A stretch of DNA of 64,000 nt from Stropharia rugosoannulata (lineage: Eukaryota; Basidiomycota; Agaricomycetes; Agaricales; Strophariaceae): NCBI GenBank assembly GCA_028532985.1, contig JANCIK010000011.1, positions 2,356,001-2,420,000 on the forward strand. The letters are read 5' to 3'. Shown piece after piece: positions 22,048 to 34,400 of this stretch; position 1 is the first letter of the stretch, and each line of letters opens with the position of its first letter. Both the position numbers and the translations under genes were made by a program. Below the pieces are notes generated by a model. That model was given only the letters and a program-made list of their open reading frames with translations. It had not been told where the DNA came from and searched no databases.

Positions 22048-22431
22048 TCACGAAGGCGGTCGCTCTGTATCCCCTACATAATATGTAAGTCGTATGAATA
22101 TATGCGTTGACAGAATCATTAAACTTACTTTTGCACTTAGACTTGTTTCATAATTTAGATGACTGAAGGTCCTTGGAATAATAATTGTCTGATTGCGACC
22201 ACTCTATTGCCTCGACAAACAAGGGAAGACATGGCTGATTAGAAAACAAGTTTTCACGTGGGCACGACCAGCTTCGACCCTTGCGACGAACGGGCGAATG
22301 TCAACCCTGAAACTTTAAAAAAAGGTTGCTATATAAAGTGTCTCTGAGGCAATTTCAAGAAACAACCCACCACGGTCCTAAAGAATACTAAAACCCATTC
22401 ACGCGCACGCCTTAGACGGCCTTGGTCTAAG
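22048..22431. other. Intergenic
   Basis: Carries the promoter of the DUF6533-type gene, including a TATA-like element listed separately. No coding signal. Confidence 0.4.
22330..22337 (+). promoter_or_regulatory. TATA box candidate
   Basis: TATATAAA about 95 bp upstream of the proposed start at 22432, on the coding strand of the DUF6533-type gene. The position fits a fungal TATA box with a short 5' leader. Confidence 0.45.
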
Positions 22432-24054
22432 ATGACCAAATTAGTCGATGGACAAAGTTACTCGAATTGTACGACACCCTTTGATGGCAGTACTTGTGCA
22501 ATGATACTCACCTTACATAATTGTAGTGGCCGCCCTCATCGTTGTACTATATGAGTGCCTCGCCACTATGCCCCATGAATATGCGTTGATTAAAAGGTTT
22601 GTGTTTCTCATCAGATACTGTAATTTATGTGTCACTGGCCTATCCTTATACTTAACAGTTTGCGTATTAACCAATCGAAGCTCACATATATCGCCAATCG
22701 ACTATTCAGCGCCGCCTTTCAGCTGTATGTTTTCAAGTACGCTGCTCTGTTACCATATCTCTGACGGCTTACCTCATAAGGGCAACATTTACTTGTTTCT
22801 TGCGTTTTCGCATGAAAGCGTCTACCTCTCCTTTACCTCACTACACCTGCAAGAGGTGGTTTGCAATGCAGAGTATTGCTCTCTACCTTATTTATATAAT
22901 TGGTTATGTGTACAACATGAGAGGAGGTGAGTGCTGCCTTTTATGTGTCAGTTGTCACGTACTGAGTACCCGTAGCATACTTTCTGCATCGTTGCTCTAG
23001 AAAAATTCTACTGTTACTCTCTCTTATAACGGTTCTAGAGTTGGTCACAACTCTCGTCTTCGCTCCGAAATTGCTGAATGAGCTTGTATTTGATGGTTAC
23101 TGCAATATTGTTTCCGCACCCCGTCATGTCTTCATCATCATACTGTGAGTGACCGATCAACTTTCCAATAAGGCGGAATATTAATATCAGTGTCAACAGT
23201 GCTCCCATCTTTTTTACGCAGTTGATAATGTGGCATATTACCTACGCTAAGGGCCCTACGTACTACAATAAGGTGCTGGCGTCATCCCCTTGCAAATGGA
23301 TAAGGCTGACAACCTACGGTAAATTACATAGCTTGTGACTCATTCTACAGCCGGCTGACTCGTGAAAAGGTCTTCTGCTCGCCATGATGCCCAGCTTGTC
23401 ATTCAAGGCTCATCTGTTGAGAGTAGATCTCATATTTGCGTGAGGAATAATATTTGGGCAAGCTCCGCATATTTTGACCTTTATTACTTAGCTGGCCGAT
23501 GACTATCCTGTCCATCTCGGTAAGTCATTCTCGTTTCGTCCTAAGTATGCAGTAGAGGTGATGCCTCCGTTCATCATTAGAATAGCCGGATGGTCATGAG
23601 AAGCGAAAGGATGAAGAAGGCGACTGGGTTGTCACTGGGGGATCAAGGCCCAGGATCTCGCCCGATGTCGACAGCTTCCATGTCTTCTCCTGCACAGGAC
23701 CGTATTTCGTACGATAGTGGGATATCTCTGGTGGCTGTGCGGTCGCACATTGGGTACATTACCGACGCTGTCGTTATTGGAGAGGCTCTTCAACCGTCCA
23801 CTGAGCCAAGAACGGGCCTAACTCCAAGCGCCACTCCTCCCGACAACGAAGATGCCTCTCAGCATGTTAAGGAACAGGATCAAGCTCAAACCCCCAACCG
23901 AGGAAGCTTTGTCGAGGATGAAGAGAGTGTGGACGATTATGTTGACCCTGGAACTATGCGTACCTCCATCAGCAGCAGCAGCGGTTCTGAAGATGAGCGT
24001 GATATTTATTGGAAGCGAGCGTGGGCTAGATCTTCGAGCATGATCTCAGCTTAG
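22432..24054 (+). CDS. DUF6533-type multi-pass membrane protein (possibly damaged)
   Basis: A basidiomycete membrane protein family of unknown function, often with seven predicted helices. Well-supported exons are 22527..22596, 22659..22736, 22781..22926 and 22976..23144. They give 'VAALIVVLYECLATMPHEYA' (DUF6533 start), 'RINQSKLTYIANRLF', 'CKRWFAMQSIALYLIYIIGY' and 'LITVLELVTTLVFAP' to 'GYCNIVSAPRHVFIIIL'. A following exon from about 23222 ('MWHITYAKGPTYYNKVLASS') belongs to the same protein, but the junction is off by one base. The hydrophilic tail from about 23590 to the stop at 24054 (Ser-rich, acidic) is typical of the family. The start at 22432 (MTKLVDGQSY) and the last junctions are uncertain. 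Either non-standard splicing or a frameshift is present. Hydrophobic segments put it in a membrane; the role is unknown. Confidence 0.5.
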
Positions 24055-24790
24055 GTTGATATGCGTTCTTCCACTGACTTTTTTTGATCTATCGATCCAT
24101 TTCGGAACAGAAATATTTATACCAAGTGTACTTTTATTCTTGCAATTTAAATTATCTCTCGGTCTTACGAGGACTTGCTATCTCAATTTAATCTATCATC
24201 TACTCGAAGTCTGGCACAAGGTGGTATTGAACGTCATTCCGATGTGACTTAAAAGCCAAGGTAGGACACCCCTGGTTGTCTGACCCGACAGAGGCAGCAC
24301 ATTTACCCGCTTTTGCGCCAACTTCTTAGGCAATGACGCTGGAAATACGCATTTTCATAAGTCTGACCAAACAGAAGAGAGGATGATTTCTTTTGTCTAT
24401 TTCTGTCAGAGAAATAGACCGGTGACTTTGAGAAGGCCTTTAACTTGAATGGAATGTTTCTTCACGCCGTGGAGCCTGTGGAATAGCTCGAGGGCAGCAT
24501 CCAATCATATCATGCGATTTACTCACAAGCGCTCGTCGAGCCCGCTCGGGATCTGCCGCCCCAGCCTGGCCAATGGCAGCAGGCATAATTGTGATGCAAG
24601 CCATGACGCATTGTCTCTCTTCTCGCCAACAATGAGGGCCGCGACGCCAAATCCGATTGCGAATGCGTCTTGAATCTTGCGGGATGACAATGCATATGCA
24701 TCATACCCATGGCGCGCCACCTGGCACCTGGTTCTCCTAGCTCATGGCGAGTGCTATATAAGGCCCCGTACTGAGCCAAGGAGCGTCCAT
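24055..24790. other. Intergenic
   Basis: 3' flank of the DUF6533-type gene and promoter of the HHE gene. The open frames on both strands near 24449-24812 look like chance frames in GC-rich promoter DNA. Confidence 0.35.
24755..24761 (+). promoter_or_regulatory. TATA box candidate close to the start codon
   Basis: TATATAA lies 30 bp upstream of the first ATG (24791) of the HHE gene. A transcript starting some 25-35 bp downstream would begin at or just past that ATG, which bears on the choice of start codon. Confidence 0.5.
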
Positions 24791-25625
24791 ATGCCTTTTC
24801 GCTACGTCGCATCCGCCGCTACTCGACTTGCACGCACCTCTGCATATATCGCACGTCCAGCAACCGCTTCTTCTCCTTATACTCTAAGCATTCGAACCAT
24901 GGCTACTCAAAAGACCACCATCCTCGACGCTGTCGCCGATGACCACCAAGAGGTGAGCGCCGATTTGAATGCTGCAGACGTGGAGAGTTTGCTGATTAGT
25001 CATACAGATGTACACATACTACGAGCAGTATGTGAAACACACTGGGGACGCCGAGGCGCAGACGCGCTGGGCGAACCAGCTAACGTGGGAGGTCGCGCGT
25101 CATGCTGTAGGTGAGGAACTCGTCGTATACCCCCTCATGGAGAAGCACCTCGGCGCGGAGGGCAAGCGCCTCGCAGACGAGGACCGCGCAGACCATCAGG
25201 TACATTGGCCTCACTACTCTCGTGGTCGGTGATTGTTTCTGACGCATATATGCGCCATATAGAAAGTGAAGGAGCTGCTGTACCAAATAGAGTCGTTCCA
25301 GCCGGGCACCGAGGATCATGCACGGTTGTTGAAGAGCGTGATGGATCATCTGCGCCCGCACAACGATTCAGAAGAAAAGACCGACCTGCCGAAGCTCATG
25401 CAAGCGATTGGAGCTGAGGAGTCCGCCAAAGCAGCGAAGAGCTTTTCGCGAACGAAGAAGTTTGTTCCGACGCGGTCCCACCCCAGCGCGCCCGATCGCC
25501 CGCCCTTTGAAACCCTCGCAGGCTTAATGGCTGCTCCCCTTGACAAGCTCAAAGATGCATTCGCAACATTCCCGTCGGAGGAGGAGAAGGAAGCCGCTGC
25601 TCAAGAGCATTCAACCAGGAACTGA
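24791..25625 (+). CDS. HHE (hemerythrin-like) cation-binding domain protein, likely mitochondrial
   Basis: A 238-residue protein with an HHE four-helix domain, which binds a non-haem di-iron or similar metal centre and in fungi is linked to oxygen, NO or iron handling. Exons are 24791..24952, 25008..25199 and 25263..25625. The first 37 residues (MPFRYVASAATRLARTSAYI and on) are rich in Arg, Ala and Ser without acids, a classic mitochondrial presequence. A second ATG (24899, MATQKTTIL) would give the same protein without it. HHE motif residues are in 'DAVADDHQEMYTYYEQY', 'WEVARHAVGEELVVYPLMEK', 'DRADHQKVKELLY' and 'SVMDHLRPHNDSEE'. The C-terminal 80 residues are charged and probably disordered. 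Confidence 0.85.
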
Positions 25626-27280
25626 GCAATTATAGGGACCGTTAATACCACCATGTACTACTACTACACACGATTTCTTAATGTTGTATTATTATTCTCT
25701 CGGCCGATTCAACGATGGACGAACTTGACGAGTAGAGCTAAAAATTAGTATGTACGGGACGAATTGAGTCAGGGTATATGGGTTGAGATCCATAAGTCCT
25801 TTGAATAAGGAGTAAGGGCGCTTGAGAAACGCGTCATCGCACCAATCTATTTATACTCTAGATAAGTATCCCCAAAAGTTCCTTCAGTTTCCTAGAAAGT
25901 CAGCCGCGACCAAACAAGACCATCTCCGGAGACGTATATAAACTCTTCCCGTCCCAAATTCTCTCTTAACCGCCCACCCCCACAATCTCCTGCCTTTTCA
26001 CTTCCCGCCAACTCTAGCAGGCATGTGTAGTCACAACTCAGATCAGTTCTGTATCGTCTCACATCACTGCTACTTGGTTGTATGCGTTCTCGGTGACTGA
26101 CAACGTCACATGCAAGACGCATATTATAGAAGGTTCAGAAGTGCAACATGTCCGGTTCTATGTTGCATGGGCCATCAATAGGGCACTATCTCTTGTTTAT
26201 GCGCCAATATTTTGGCGGGTAAACATGCTGTTAGCATAGTTGGTGAGCTTGTTAAAATCCGTGTTAAGGCTTTTAAGATAAAAATACCCATATCCTTTAT
26301 TAGGCCTATCTTCTACCTTGCTACAGGCTATATTTACTTTCAAATAGCCCGACTTCACATTGTGGGTTAGAAAGTTTTTTCTGCTCTCGGTTGCCTATGT
26401 CTCAATTTACATAGCTCACAGTGCATGTATCGGATATCCGCCTTCAAGAGGAAGATAAAAGCCAATATCTTTTCAAAAAAACAAAAAACAAAAAAAAGTG
26501 AGAACTTTTTATATTCTGCACATCCTGCTGAATAATATTAATATGATGTAGAGTACATGAGAATAATTCGGCGTGAAATATTATCAAGAATTAACAACAA
26601 TATTTGGTAGCCTCGGATCACTCAGATGAGAGTACCAGAAAATTCAAGAAAAATGACGCAAACGCTCTCAGCTGCTGCTGCTCAAGGTAAAAAGAAAAAA
26701 TAAGATAGGAGCAAGGAAAGAACAGAATATTGAATTTTGAGGATAAAAATACTGAAGGGGATTTTCAAAATCACTTCAACTGCACGATATCGACACTCAT
26801 ATGTAATGCAATGACTAGCATTATCAGCACACAGATATGTCATTAATCGTCGGAGATGTCAAGCGAGCTCTTGTAGCGCTTAAGTTTTCGCGCAACGCGC
26901 GCAAACGCACTAGTAGTCCTGACTCCTGAATTTCCTTGATGTCCCAATTAGGAAAGTGTCGCACCTAAAGTAACAAGTCCGTGATCTTATGATCCTTACC
27001 GCAGAGCCTGATATAGCAGAGCACCACAAAACCGGTATTAAAGAAGAAAAATCCTCGTTCCGAGAACTACTAGTGGTATTACAAACAAGACAATTCACAG
27101 ATTTCATCAGCATATAATGATAACAAAAAAGGTAATAAATAAAAAAACAAAGAGGTTTAGAATTGGGGAAAATAATGGAACTGGAGAATATGTAGCAGGT
27201 AAGTAGATACATAACGAAGTCACCTGAGCACAGACAGCAAAGTAATATACAAAATCAGTTTCGAAACCATCCCACAATTG
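25626..27280. other. Intergenic, AT-rich
   Basis: A 1.6-kb stretch without a credible gene. It is AT-rich, with an A-rich run near 26475-26500 (AAAAAACAAAAAACAAAAAAA type). It contains the 3' flanks of two convergent genes. Confidence 0.4.
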
Positions 27281-30200
27281 CTATGGCGAGGTCGCCAGTC
27301 CGTTCATTTTAAACATCCCAGGGCTCCCATAATTCACCGGCCCCGATGAGCCATTGCCATTCCCCTGCCGTTCAGTATGGTGGTGGTGTGGCTGCTGCGA
27401 CTGACTAGGCCCAAGATGCTGGTGCATAAAGTCGGCCGGGAACATGCCATCCACGCTGCCGTCGTGGAAGAGCGTCATCATGTCTGACGACATGCCGTAC
27501 AGATGCTCCTCGCGCATAAGGTCCATGTCGTTCAACCCGTTGGAGGCATCCATGAACGACGAGCCGGGTTGCGGGCCTGCCCCAGGGCCGCCGCCGCCGC
27601 CGTTCACGTATTGCGCGGGCGAGGGGGCCTGGTTAGCCGGCGTGCTTGCGGCCGTGCTGGGCGACGGGCCCGTCGCGAAGGGCATTGTCTTGGGCGGCTC
27701 AACGAAGAAATCTTGTGGGGAGAATGACTCGGGGCTGCTCTGGTGCGACGGCGAGTCGCCGCTCTGGGTTGAGTGGGCCCCGGATGGCGCCTTTTTTCGG
27801 ACGGGGCGAATCCAGGGGGGCCGTGTGGCGCTCGCGGGCCCGTCTTGTTGGGCAGGCTCCAGAGGGATGTTGGTCACTAGACGCAGATCGACATGACCGT
27901 TAGTCCCGAGTAACACAGAATATAGGCCAGGCACTTACAACGACAGAACTCTTCCATGAGGTCGCCCGAGCGAAGACCGCAAACATAGCGGCTGCTAAAT
28001 CTGCGTAGAAGACCGATGCACGAGCGTAGAGCATCCAAACCGGGAGGGATGAGGTGCTGAAGGGCCTCGGTTTTGCAACATAGGAGGACGGCAACTAGTG
28101 TCCTTCCTGCCTGTGTCAATTGATGGATAACATGGACCCCATCTGCAGTTCGCCGTTAATGTTTGTGGGAAAACAAAAGGTATAAGAGCTTACAATACGT
28201 CATGAGCCCCTTTTTGGCGATATGTACATGCGCTCCAATAATTTGTAGTGCCGAGTTGTGTGCTGCTAGAAGAGCCTCTTTCTCCGCATCTGACTGTTCT
28301 TCTTCGACTGGTCCGCTCGTTCTGTCAGCCACCATCTCCGAGAATCGATGGCGGTAGATAAGAAGCCGAACAAACTGTTGTGCACAGTGCAGCCGCTCTG
28401 CCTGGGTTAACCGAATGGTATCTTCGCTATTCAAAGTTTCGGGCGTATGCGCCCAGTAGGGAGGTATGGTCCGATGAATGTCATCCAGTAAGACCTCCTC
28501 TTCTCTCATCTCCTTGAATCTCCTTGCGCCTGAGAGCACATGGGTTGCGCGAAGTAGGAATGAGCTTGAGTCTTCCGATTGGCGCACAGGTGGCACGTCC
28601 AGAACCGATTCGAGCACGACCATGATACGCAAAGAGACAATGAATGCGCTGAGTCGACATTCAGTCCCAGGAGGGGGGACCCCAATAGCTTCTCGCGTAA
28701 TATATTCGTCATCCACTGGCGACGGCTCAGATACATCGCAGTCGCGAAGACGCAGCATAGACGGCCGGCCAAAATGGGCGCTCAGCTGCTTGTCCCAGAT
28801 GTACACGCACCAAAAGGTGCGCTTGCGCACCTCGTCTTCGATTGGGTCAAACAGATCGTAGCTGTCTGCAGAGCGGTGCAAGCCAGCGTCTATGCACATA
28901 GTGACTGCCTCGGCAAGCAGAGCAGCGGCCTTTGAGAGCTTGCCGAGTCCTACACCATAAACCGCGGCGATAAGATTGGCCTGGATGTTGTACAAAGTAG
29001 GGCGATCCGCAATAGGCAACGTTCGCAAAAATCCAAACAGCTCAAACCACTGTGTGCCGGCGGAGATGCCATCGTTAGGGTCCGCGCGGACGCGTGGGTC
29101 ATCGACGTGCCGCGAAGCCAGGCAGCAGATGGCAACGATGAATGCTGCAAATCCGGGTTCTCCCCACTTCTGAGGGTTTCCATAGTCCTATGATAGCAGC
29201 ACACAATTTTAGATGATGAAGAAATAAAGCTGGACGAGATAATATTGGACTCACAGCTAAGAATGTCGGAACATGTAAAAATGGAAGGATATAATATGAC
29301 GTGGATAGATAACACTGGACCAGACTTGTATTTTCGTCAAGCTACCGCTCGTGGATATGAGAATAGCACGTACCTATCCATAAGTTCGGGTACGATATAC
29401 GATGTTATTCTCCTCCACAAGGTTTGAGGATTGACATCTGTTCGTCGCGGTTGGCGGTTGGGAAACCACTCCGCATTAGCCGCGCTGGCCATCTTGGCGG
29501 TATTAGAATCAGAGTGCGACTGGTCAGTCGGGTCTCGGTTGGGAATGTGCGGGTGTCGCTCGACGAGCAGATCAAGTACAGGAAGTCCTGATGTTTCCCC
29601 CTGCCATCGCGTGTACCCTTCGTCGTCGAAATATAGATATGATGCCGTTAACGAGACCCGCGACTCCTCCGCCGTGTCGTGAGAAGGTGGAATATGGAAA
29701 GGCCCTGAGGTAAAGAGCGAACTGAATGAATGGTGGGGGCTATGGTGCCGGTCGTCAAATTTAGCGTCGCGAGTAAAGTGAGTCGACGGGTTCATAAGCG
29801 GGAATACATGCAACGACGGCGGTGGAACACCTGGAGGCATACCATCGGGGTACATGAAAGGCACGATAGGGCTGGAAGAAATGTCTGAAGAAAGACCTGG
29901 GGGCATAGGAGGCATAGCGCCGCCTGCTGCGAAAACAGCTGGAGGAATAGCCTGTATCAAGGTTTCCAGATGGTGCATCCTATCTTCCAGCGTCGCTGTT
30001 CGTCTGAGCCAGATTGTAAAGATTACCATCTCGCACACGAGCATAGTTCCCCGTAATTGCACTCACTTTGATTTGTGTGGATGTGTCCTCTTCCCCGGCT
30101 CTTCGAACGTACACGACGAATTCGCTGTTAGGCATGCCTGACAAGGGTGACCTTCGTCGCATTTGATCCGCCTCCTCCTATGAAGTGCTTTTAGCACACT

Positions 30201-30399
30201 GTGTCCATCTGTGAGTGCCAAGGTAGCTCACCGACAACGATCACACGCTCTGAAATGGATTACTACTCTTCAGCACACAAATGAGATGGAAGGACGTCAC
30301 GAGTTACCTGCTCAGCTTGAACCGCCGTTCCTTCAGAATCGAGGCAGATGAAGAAGAAGCCTGTTGTTCCTGAGTGTCGGCAGTCGTGACTGGGGGCAT
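27281..30399 (-). CDS. Zn2Cys6 transcription factor with fungal_trans domain
   Basis: A fungal-specific regulator of 904 residues. Exons are complement(30308..30399), (30232..30249), (30067..30177), (29374..30003), (29255..29324), (28194..29187), (27939..28142) and (27281..27876), with phase kept throughout. The binuclear zinc cluster lies at about residues 32-60, with its six cysteines in CDRCRRRRIKC then [11 protein letters not shown]. It is split by two introns, one bounding an 18-nt exon. A linker and dimerisation stretch follow ('[20 protein letters not shown]'). The fungal_trans middle homology region is in the sixth exon: '[20 protein letters not shown]', '[25 protein letters not shown]'. 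The C-terminus is rich in Pro, Ser, Gly and His and may activate transcription. Regulated genes cannot be inferred from its neighbours. Confidence 0.92.
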
Positions 30400-31444
30400 G
30401 ATGATTGTGGTGGTGGTTTGAAATGAAGAAACGTTCTCTGATATAAGTAAACATGGAATCTAAATGAAACTACACCACCAAAGTTAGAAATAGAAACCTA
30501 GTCCGTGGACTGACAACTGCAAACCGAATTGTCCCGATTCTCTCCGAAATTATACTGGTCAAAATTTGGCTTTGAAGAAAGGATCATATGCGGTCGATCA
30601 GGTGCAGATCTAAACTTTCATCCAGCTAACTACCAAGCCTTCAGTGACTCATGCTCACTCGTTATACACGACCTATGCCAGCCTATGCCTTCTAAATGGA
30701 GGATCATCAGCGCCCATTGGTCATGTCTCAGTGACAAAGCGACTTCCAACAGTGCCGTCTGGATTTTCCCAACCGTGTCCTTTTTTCGTGCAATAAAGAA
30801 GACTTCAGAGAAGTGATTAAATAAATTATAGCGGCGAATCAAGTGCGGGGTCGGCAACGAGATTAGCCGGCGAACCTAATTGTCACCGGTCACCTCTGAC
30901 GCAACCTTTCATTGACCATTTACAGGTCGCTTGCAGCCAAAAAACGAGCTCCTAACCCGAAATGGAAGATTTAGACGAGGCGGGGGCGAAGTATAATAAG
31001 CGCCAGCGTACCATGAAATTTAGATAACCAAGCTAAACATAGTCGTTATGAGGTGCTAGAAAATAGTAGCCAATGATGTTCACACCGTCGTAGTATGGTC
31101 CACCAGGGCGGAGGCGAAGAAAGCACAAGGTCACCAAGCTCAACGGATGTATGTATGTCTAAATTCGTTTACGACATGTGTGCCACAAAACCAGTGCGGG
31201 TGTACTGAGAGGTGACTGCTTTATTTCAATTGCGATGTGATTAACTAACATGGTATGGAACTAAGCTCATAATAATAAAATAGAAATGTCTTCTCCGGAT
31301 GCTTCATATAACAACAGGTCAAAAAGATACGTAAACGACACAATATTTGATATACAAATCAGGCAGCACTAGTTTCACAAAGGAGTGGCAGGTGTGAATA
31401 AGTTGTGAATAGAAAGCAAATAAACAATATTCAGTTCCGATAAA
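30400..31444. other. Intergenic
   Basis: Between the regulator promoter and the flippase 3' end. No gene, RNA or repeat is visible. The open frames at 30529-30857 on both strands have no family features. Confidence 0.4.
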
Positions 31445-34400
31445 TTACAATGCACGTCCTCCCTCCCATGTTGATGTCGCCGTCGATATTCCAGAGACTG
31501 CACTCAGCCGTCTGGCCCCAGTTATCGTATCACGGTCATCAAAATATTCCTCTCCTAAGCCCGCACTCAACATGGTAGATTGTTGATGTTGGGGCTGCGG
31601 TGAATGACTGTGTGGCTGCTGCGAATGACCCAGATTGCTGCCCTCGTCAGCTGTCCAGTACCCGTCAGGTGCTGTCGCGTAAGTGGCGTATGATGCCTGA
31701 CTTGGCGCTCTCATGTCTGGCTGATACGACGAAGGAGGAAAGCTGGCGCTAAGCGGCGTAAAAGGCGCAGGCGCCGGTGATGTAGGAATTGGGGTAAGAG
31801 TGTTAGAATTATGATACTGAGGTTGTTGTTGATGGGGTGTATGAGCATGAGTCTGCATTTCGTACGTGTTGTGCTCATAGGCAGCTGGATGGTATGCAGT
31901 AGGCTGCACCGCTATGGGTTCGAACGCCGTAGACTCATATGCCTCGGAGTCTTCCGCAGTTGGGGAAGGTAGAAGGATTGTCGGATGAAGTGGTATAGGT
32001 TCCTGCGGTTCCAGTGCCGGTGGAGCTCGCCCACTGAGCGATACCGCTCTTGAGGTCGCAACACTTGTTCTTCTACTAGGAGGGGTGCTCGTGACTTCAC
32101 CATTCGGATAACGGTATTTCGGGGATGGAAGGGGGGATGCAGGGGGGATGTCGGAAGCTGAATAGAAAGAAGGCTGAGGGGATGTAGAGGTGTTTTGTCG
32201 GGGATCAGGGGGCACAGGTGATAGATGTGAAGGGTCAATAAGGCTTGACCTAACTTGGGCATACTGTACAGCAGGTTCACGCGGAGGCAATTCAATAGTT
32301 TCGCTCAGAGGTGGGGTATCGAGATAGGTCTGCCTTAGTGGTGAACTGGGAGCAGGACTGCTGAGCATGGCAGGTTCATAGCCATGATGATGGGTAGAGA
32401 ATTCGGAGACAGAACGGCTGTGCTGATCAAGGAACATTGGAGCGCCTTCTAGATTGCTCGGAGACTTTTGGACCTTTCTCGGTTTCCTGTGTCCTACACC
32501 CAGCTGATCTTTGAGATCCCCAAGAACCCACATTTCTCGCACAATATCTTTGTCCAGGGGGAAGTATACCGTTGTGATATACTGAATGAGGAAATGAGGC
32601 ACTGTATATAGTCGGTCAGAGTTGCTATACCCAATCTAAAACATCACATACCCAAACATATCGTAGCCGCTAATATTACAGCTCCCCAGAAGGAAATGGT
32701 ACCGAAAAGCACAGTGACCTCATCAACAAAGTCAGGACTTGGGAAGAAGGAAAATATGACGATCCACAGCAGCATGACGATGGTGGAACCGAAGACAATG
32801 ACCCATGTCACCACAGTCCAGCTAGGTCAGATGAAAGTTCAGCAGGGGTTCTAATAGAAAGAAGACATGATACGTACTAATGGGTATTCATTCCCACATA
32901 AGTGTTTGCCGCAACGATAGCAGCCACAGCAACGGTGGTACCGAAATCCGCGAGAGAATCAACACCCTTTCCATTGAACGACACCGGAAGCCCAAGCGAC
33001 CAAATGGCGTAAGGGATGAAATAAACCACAGCCGATTGGTAGAGTCCATCCAACATGTACATCCAAAACTTGGTTCTCGTGTACTCCAAGCCCCGAATAC
33101 CGCGAACATACAACTGGGGAAAGGCAAGAGCAGCTTTGGCATTGATGTCCTGGTCAAAAGCTGTATCCGGATTAGCGTATAGTGCTACGAATCATGGACC
33201 ATGTGAACATGTACCTCCAAGAATAATTACGGGCAGTGAAGTGAACACAAGATTGCAGAGAAGAATGAAGGTGTAGTGATACAAATAGGTGGCATCGAAG
33301 CTGCAAAAACCAGTTAGTTCAGTAGCTATCCCACAGTCGCAGTTATCGAACTTACCTGTTGAAAGGTAGATACCAAAACATTCCGAAGGTCCAAATAACG
33401 TTCTAATAGTAGGCAGGCTCAATGAATGTTTTATGGATATTAAGTTCGCACCATACCTTGTAAAAGAAGTTACTATGCATATCGGCGATGCGCTGATAAG
33501 ACCATCGGCCATGTACAAGCAGTAACTTCGTGAGGAACCTGAACTGCCCGAATGCATAGTCGGCAGACATCGCAGCCTGCGAACCTTCCAGACCGAACAG
33601 TCCACAACCAATATTTGCTTCCTGAATCATGGCTACATCGTTTGCCCCGTCGCCTATTGACAATGTCATGGCGTTTCTGCCCTCCTTGACCTTAAATCAT
33701 TGTTAAAGTACGAAAGAGACCCACAAAATAAACCAAACCCTTACCAGATTAACGGTGAGAGCCTTCTGTGCTGGAGACACACGACAACAGACAACAGTCT
33801 CGCACTGTGTTCCAAGGTTGAGGAACAAGTTCTTCAGCTCGGGGGTAAGAGCGTGTCTTAGTGTCTCTCCATCAATGACAACAGCGAACGATGCCTGCGC
33901 CCCTGGAATGAATCCACGCTTCCGTAGATCCCATGACGGTGGGCCAAGCACGGATGCAATTTTATTCAGCCCAGCTTCGATTTGCGATCGTGTCTGCTCG
34001 AGGGTACTCGCGGACAGAATCATTAAGTCCATGTCGTTCTTCAAAAGATTACAGCTGTAGCCGATCTCAATGGCAGTTTGTAACTTGTCTCCTGATGAAC
34101 AAGAGGTATTAGCGAACATTAGAAGGGCAAACGACATCGAAGATAGCCGCACCCGTTAAAATCCATAACTTGATACCGGCTCTGTGTAGCATCTCGATGG
34201 CCTCGGGTACGCCCTCCTGAAGTTTGTCTTCCAGTGCAGTCGCCCCAAGAATGTGAAGAGAATGTTCGATCTGTTCGTTAGCCTTGTCTATCTCCTCGTC
34301 CCGGTTTTCCGTTGCATTTGTGGCGGCATCATAAATCCTCGACCAGTTCAAATACTCTTCCTCCTCGAGGTACCTGTAGGCGATACACAGTGTCCGCAGG

